Positions 60,361 through 64,000 of a stretch of 64,000 nt of DNA are shown in pieces. The DNA lies in contig NZ_JAHWDP010000007.1 of the NCBI RefSeq assembly GCF_019312585.1, positions 35,698-99,697 of the forward strand. The letters run 5' to 3'. The position numbers were made by a program, and so were the translations under genes. The notes under the pieces were generated by a model. That model did not search any database. It was given only the letters and a program-made list of their open reading frames with translations, and had not been told where the DNA came from. The DNA comes from Halomarinibacterium sedimenti. Its GTDB lineage: Bacteria > Bacteroidota > Bacteroidia > Flavobacteriales > Flavobacteriaceae. Position 1 is the first letter of the stretch. Each line of letters begins with the position of its first letter.

Positions 60361-63300
60361 TTTTTCGGGATTTCACAATTAATAACAGTTCCTTTTGCTG
60401 GGCCACTATGTATTTGCATGGTGCCACGTAATAGCCGGATACGTTCTTTTAATGTTTTTAAGCCTAAACTATTATTTTTTATGGCTTCGGAAACTTCAAA
60501 TCCTTTACCATTATCTTTTATTTGAAGCAATATACTCTTTGGTAAATCTTTTACTTGTACCAAAAGATTGGTCGCCTCCGCATGTTTCAAACTGTTATTA
60601 ATACATTCCTGTATAAATCTATAAAAATTTAAGCTTTCTTCCTTAGAAAAATACGAATCAATATTGTCTATCTCTGCTGTGCAAAATAATGAAGTGTCTT
60701 CATCTATTTCTAAAATGAGTTGTTCTATACTTTCAGACAGCCCTAATTGCTTCAATACTGCCGGATATAAACCTCTAGAAATACTGCGAACCTCTTCTAA
60801 TGTTTTATGGGATAAAGCCGCTATTTCATCTTTATTTTCGGTTTGAGCCTTTCGTTTAATTAAAGTTAATTGCTGCCCTATACTGTCGTGAAGTTCCTTT
60901 GCTATACGTGTGCGCTCTTCTTCCTGAGAAACTAGCAAAGCCCCAGAAAACTGTTCTTGTATTTTTCGTTTTTGAGAGGATTGGCGCAGAAGATATAGTG
61001 CAATTCCAAAGCCAGCCAGTAATAACAGAAGATAAAACCACCACTGATTGTAAAAAAAGTCCTTAGAATAAATAGAATAGCGAAGGGGTTCTCCTATACG
61101 ATTACCCGAAAAGTCTAGCGCTTCTATCTCCAATATATAATTTCCTGCTGCCAGGTTAGGAAAGCTAATAAATTGTTGCTCTTTTATATCAACCCAATCT
61201 TCATCATTTAAACGATACCTAAAGGAGTGTTCTTTGCCACCAGCATTATTAGATAGCGCAAAATCCAACGATAGGGTTTTGTTTTCCTGAGGCAAAACAA
61301 TTTCTTGTAGAGCATCCAATTGGCTCCTATCTTGAAGTGTAGTAAGTGAATTTGTCTTGTTATTATAGTTTTTCAGGGATAATAAGTGCAATTTCCAATC
61401 AGGAGTTTCATTGGTAAGTGCCTTAGGGTCAAAATAATTAATACCCGCAATGGTACCTACAAGAAAACCATCACCCGTATCAAGTGCACTATATCTATTG
61501 GTTTCATTGTGGCTAAAGCCGTCCTTTTCAGAATAACGTGTAATGCTTTGGTCATTTGGATTAAAGGCCACTACCCCATTAAAGGTATTAATCCACCACA
61601 GTTTCTCATCAAACAATAGGGTTGCTATCCCTGCTTCAAAGACATCCTTATATTTCGTTGTAAAGGTTTTTTGTATAGGATCGAAATGGTAGATGTTCCC
61701 CGACCGACTACCCAACAAAAATCCATATTCGGAGTGAAATGTAGCCATCAATAAAAATGGGTCTTCAAGGGTTTCAGAACCATAGATGCGATGTTCTTTA
61801 GATATTAAATTATAGGTAATCACCCCTTTATTGGTTGCTGCAACGCACACAGCATTGTTGATGGCAAGTCCATAAAGGATGTATTCTTTAGTGTCTAGTA
61901 ATTGCGTATGCTCTTTGGTATTTTTATTAAACTCCATTAGGGCATATCCATTGGTGCCATATATAAAGGTGCTGTCGGTTGCTTTAACCATGGAAAGTAC
62001 AGGATAATGACGATAGGTCTTGGCTTCTTGCGTAGGGATATCAATCTCAATAATATGACCGCCATTATTGCTCCATAGTGTATTCCCTTCTTTAAAGATG
62101 GCTCTTGAAGAATTTGGTATTATGTCAATAGCACCACTAGAAATTGAAAAAGGAGCTACGGAGTTGTCTTCAAGATTTAAGGTATACCATCCTTCCATTT
62201 CGGTGGCAATGATATAGGTGTTTTTGTCCAAAGCTGCAATGGCGCGCATTTCAACATCTGGTAAAAAGGTACGCACGGTTTGTGATGGAAACTGAAAGTA
62301 ATGAAGCTCTCCCTTATTTCTACCTATCCATAGTTCTTTGGCTATATCGCTAGATAAGGTTGTAAAGGCTTCAGAAGAACTAAATAAATCTCTTTTAAAG
62401 TGTGTTTCAAACCCCGTATTGGGGGCGAGTTTTTGTACCGAGAGGGTTCCTCCTTCTGAAGCTATCCAAGAAGCATTTCCCTTTGAGTCTTTGGAAATTT
62501 TTAAATGTTGGCTGCTTAGTCTTGTATTAGCAATCCCAACTGGCTCAATAGCCATAGTCTTTTCATTAACATACTGTAGTTGTGGGTTTCTATATAACAT
62601 AATGTAAGTAATCCCATCCTGTATTGCATATTCGTCGATATAGCGACGTACTCCTTCCCCATCTTTATTATTAACTCTTCTTGTATTGGGTTCTTTTTTT
62701 AAGAGTGTTCCATCCCAGTTAAAGTAATGGACGGGTAAATGATTATCCCCTAGTAAGCAAAACTCCTTAAAAGGGATAAATACAGTGTATTCATCTATTG
62801 AAAAACGAGTTTCGGTGTCTGTATAGGTAAACAGAGTTTCTACTTCCAATGCTTCAGAAAGTTTGGCTACTGTTATGGTTTGCTCTATTTGATATAGGAT
62901 ATAATCCTCTCCTTGGTACTGAAAAATACTTGAAAGCTGTAAGGGCAACGGGTAGTTGGGTACTATTTCAATCTCTTGAAATTCTGTAGTAATAGGATTA
63001 AAAAGTAGTAAAAAGTTATTTCCAGAGCCCATGGCGCCTAATACGTAAAACTTACCATCACTGCGTTTTAACAATTGCCGAATATTGGTAATAGGCTTTT
63101 TAAGTTTAGGAAGGGGTATGCTATGAAAGGTTTTTCCGTTGAAACGCTGTAAGGAAAGTTTTTTGTCGCTATTGATAATCTCCCGCATATCCAGACTAGA
63201 ACCCCCCAGCCAGATAAAGCCGTCGTCGTCATAGACCATGGTGTCTATGTAATCGAGTTTTAAACCATCTTGCTTGGTAAATACTTTATGCAACACTTTC

Positions 63301-63365
63301 CCTTCTTGAGACCAGGAAAAGGCGAAGCAAATAAGGCATAAGTAAAGGGCTGCTTTTTGAATCAC
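60357..63365 (-). CDS. propeller sensor histidine kinase (Y_Y_Y, HisKA_3)
   Basis: A 1002-residue membrane sensor. Signal peptide (1-20), a large two-component-regulator propeller region (about 25-690; DGFIWLGG, ELWIGRNKGELHYF, FNPNDQSITRYSEKDGF), a Y_Y_Y Ig domain (about 700-765: FRYRLNDEDW), a membrane helix (WWFYLLLLLAGFGIALYLL), and a DesK-type kinase: EEERTRIAKELHD (His826), N-box ECINNSLKHAEA, G-box DNGKGFE. It senses an extracellular, often carbohydrate-derived, ligand in related systems. It starts with GTG at 63365, exactly 4 nt after a TATCTTTA box, suggesting a leaderless mRNA. It is coupled to its response regulator by a 4-nt overlap. Confidence 0.94.
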   Translation of the reverse strand: MIQKAALYLCLICFAFSWSQEGKVLHKVFTKQDGLKLDYIDTMVYDDDGFIWLGGSSLDMREIINSDKKLSLQRFNGKTFHSIPLPKLKKPITNIRQLLKRSDGKFYVLGAMGSGNNFLLLFNPITTEFQEIEIVPNYPLPLQLSSIFQYQGEDYILYQIEQTITVAKLSEALEVETLFTYTDTETRFSIDEYTVFIPFKEFCLLGDNHLPVHYFNWDGTLLKKEPNTRRVNNKDGEGVRRYIDEYAIQDGITYIMLYRNPQLQYVNEKTMAIEPVGIANTRLSSQHLKISKDSKGNASWIASEGGTLSVQKLAPNTGFETHFKRDLFSSSEAFTTLSSDIAKELWIGRNKGELHYFQFPSQTVRTFLPDVEMRAIAALDKNTYIIATEMEGWYTLNLEDNSVAPFSISSGAIDIIPNSSRAIFKEGNTLWSNNGGHIIEIDIPTQEAKTYRHYPVLSMVKATDSTFIYGTNGYALMEFNKNTKEHTQLLDTKEYILYGLAINNAVCVAATNKGVITYNLISKEHRIYGSETLEDPFLLMATFHSEYGFLLGSRSGNIYHFDPIQKTFTTKYKDVFEAGIATLLFDEKLWWINTFNGVVAFNPNDQSITRYSEKDGFSHNETNRYSALDTGDGFLVGTIAGINYFDPKALTNETPDWKLHLLSLKNYNNKTNSLTTLQDRSQLDALQEIVLPQENKTLSLDFALSNNAGGKEHSFRYRLNDEDWVDIKEQQFISFPNLAAGNYILEIEALDFSGNRIGEPLRYSIYSKDFFYNQWWFYLLLLLAGFGIALYLLRQSSQKRKIQEQFSGALLVSQEEERTRIAKELHDSIGQQLTLIKRKAQTENKDEIAALSHKTLEEVRSISRGLYPAVLKQLGLSESIEQLILEIDEDTSLFCTAEIDNIDSYFSKEESLNFYRFIQECINNSLKHAEATNLLVQVKDLPKSILLQIKDNGKGFEVSEAIKNNSLGLKTLKERIRLLRGTMQIHSGPAKGTVINCEIPKK

Positions 63366-63369
63366 TGCT

Positions 63370-63377
63370 TAAAGATA
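63370..63377 (-). promoter_or_regulatory. -7 box adjacent to the sensor-kinase start
   Basis: TATCTTTA (63377-63370, minus strand) is followed by AGCA and the GTG start. The same octamer precedes the surface operon. No -33 TTG is visible. Confidence 0.4.
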
Positions 63378-63465
63378 TTTAATTTGAATTAAAAATGGGT
63401 GCTAGGTAGCGGGTAAAAGGTCGAGGGTACCATGCTATTTTACATAATACCTTGACTGCAATTCA

Positions 63466-63528
63466 CCCGAAGTAGACTGCAAGTAGACCCGAAGTAGACT
63501 GCAAGTAGACCCGAAGTAGACTGCAAGG
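63466..63528. repeat. tandem repeat with 22-bp unit and 11-bp sub-period
   Basis: Almost three copies of a 22-bp unit. Each is made of two 11-mers that share their last six bases: CCCGAAGTAGA and CTGCAAGTAGA. The 11-bp phasing puts AGTAGA on one DNA face. It lies 100-163 bp upstream of the sensor-kinase start and downstream of another gene's terminator, so it may be regulatory or a simple satellite. Confidence 0.8.
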
Positions 63529-63588
63529 AGCTACGGAGTTTCCATAGTGTCTTTTTATAAATATGATATAAAATGCACGCAATAAAAA

Positions 63589-63612
63589 ACCCCCAATTTC
63601 TTGGGGGTTCTC
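63589..63612 (-). terminator. terminator of the partial T9SS gene
   Basis: ACCCCCAA pairs with TTGGGGGT over loop TTTC; on the minus strand a U6 run follows. It lies just downstream of the gene ending at 63640. Confidence 0.9.
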
Positions 63613-63639
63613 AACTAACTAAAATTAATCAAATTAGGC

Positions 63640-64000
63640 CTATTCTTTTATAAGCTGTTTGGTTATTGAACCATGCTCACCTTGAATATGAACTAAATAG
63701 GTAGCCGAAGAAAGCATTGATACATCTAGTACCTTCTCAGTTCCCATATCTTTTAAGTCATACACTCTAACCATTTTCCCTGTAATATCGTACACGGTAG
63801 CACTCTCCAATGCAATGGATTGAGGGTTGCTAATATTTACTATTGCTTTTGCAGGGTTAGGATATAAAACTATGGTAGAAATGTCTAACAAGTTATCATC
63901 CTTGCCAAGGATACTCTCTATGGTAAGTACAAATGTACACTCACCTACGTTTCCATACTCATCCTCTGCAAAGAGGGTAATGGTATAGGTGCCATCTGGA
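63640..64000 (-). CDS. T9SS cargo protein, C-terminal end only
   Basis: The frame is open to the window edge, so the TTG at 63891 is not a real start; the gene continues beyond 64000. The visible end reads as the last strand of an HYR/Ig repeat (FAEDEYGNVGECTFVLTIE), a linker (SILGKDDNLLD) and a complete type A sorting domain (IVLYPNPAKAIVNIS, ATVYDITGKMVRVYD, ATYLVHIQGEHGSITKQLIKE). The repeat resembles those of the giant HYR protein at 55812. It is on the same strand as the sensor kinase but separated from it by a strong terminator. Confidence 0.85.
   Translation of the reverse strand, partial: PDGTYTITLFAEDEYGNVGECTFVLTIESILGKDDNLLDISTIVLYPNPAKAIVNISNPQSIALESATVYDITGKMVRVYDLKDMGTEKVLDVSMLSSATYLVHIQGEHGSITKQLIKE

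Noticed and set aside
63466..63528. Possible CRISPR-like array
   Set aside because: The units are directly abutting without unique spacers and no cas genes are present; it is a tandem satellite.

Overview
The window looks like a chromosomal segment of a low-GC marine member of the Flavobacteriaceae (Bacteroidetes). The evidence is several secreted proteins with type IX secretion (T9SS) C-terminal sorting domains, promoters of the TTG-N17-20-TAnnTTTG type instead of sigma70 boxes, no obvious Shine-Dalgarno sequences, a propeller/Y_Y_Y sensor kinase, OmpA lipoproteins and a fused alpha/beta E1 dehydrogenase. No rRNA, tRNA, CRISPR array, transposase or integrase was recognised.

Layout. 0-4.3 kb: the end of an SDR oxidoreductase, an OmpA lipoprotein, small envelope proteins and an ExbD-like protein next to a secreted glutaredoxin-like protein. 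4.4-11.1 kb: two T9SS cargo proteins, a BNR-repeat protein and a 1640-residue M4 metalloprotease. 11.1-19.4 kb: SemiSWEET, OsmC, a fatty acid desaturase, two cold-shock-domain proteins, a CocE-type hydrolase, a membrane-anchored winged-helix regulator, a PorT-like protein and an SRAP protein. 19.4-20.0 kb: a non-coding cluster of three related hairpins. 20-24.5 kb: MscS, an EF-G paralogue and an MFS exporter. 24.7-28.9 kb: a tight gluconate operon (lactonase, gluconokinase fused to 6-phosphogluconate dehydrogenase, GntP). 28.9-41 kb: mostly housekeeping genes (rRNA methyltransferase, OmpA and lipocalin lipoproteins, E1 dehydrogenase, 2OG oxygenase, SUI1/phosphorylase/binding-protein operon, Ung, a MutS2-like ATPase, DCC protein, ICMT-like methyltransferase).

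41-44.1 kb holds a three-gene operon: a GshB/RimK-like ATP-grasp ligase, an N-formylglutamate-amidohydrolase-like enzyme and a DUF1704 (QEGLA) zinc carboxypeptidase-like protein. I read it as a possible add/remove cycle for an amino acid or peptide tail. 44.2-47.5 kb carries a second MscS, a DAACS symporter and chorismate synthase.

47.6-63.4 kb is the most distinctive region. Eight genes lie on the minus strand: a propeller histidine kinase, its NarL-type response regulator, then six genes separated by only a few bases. The six encode a 1270-residue HYR-repeat T9SS protein, a short T9SS-CTD protein, an outer-membrane barrel, two paralogous tail-fibre-like beta-solenoid proteins of about 1070 residues and a small secreted protein. 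The 91-bp gap between regulator and operon has phased TACGTAG repeats and a 10-bp palindrome that look like an operator. I propose a signal-controlled surface-structure system. The window ends inside another T9SS cargo gene.

A second theme is probable leaderless transcription: four genes (SRAP, MFS, rRNA methyltransferase, sensor kinase) start exactly 4 nt after a -7 box.
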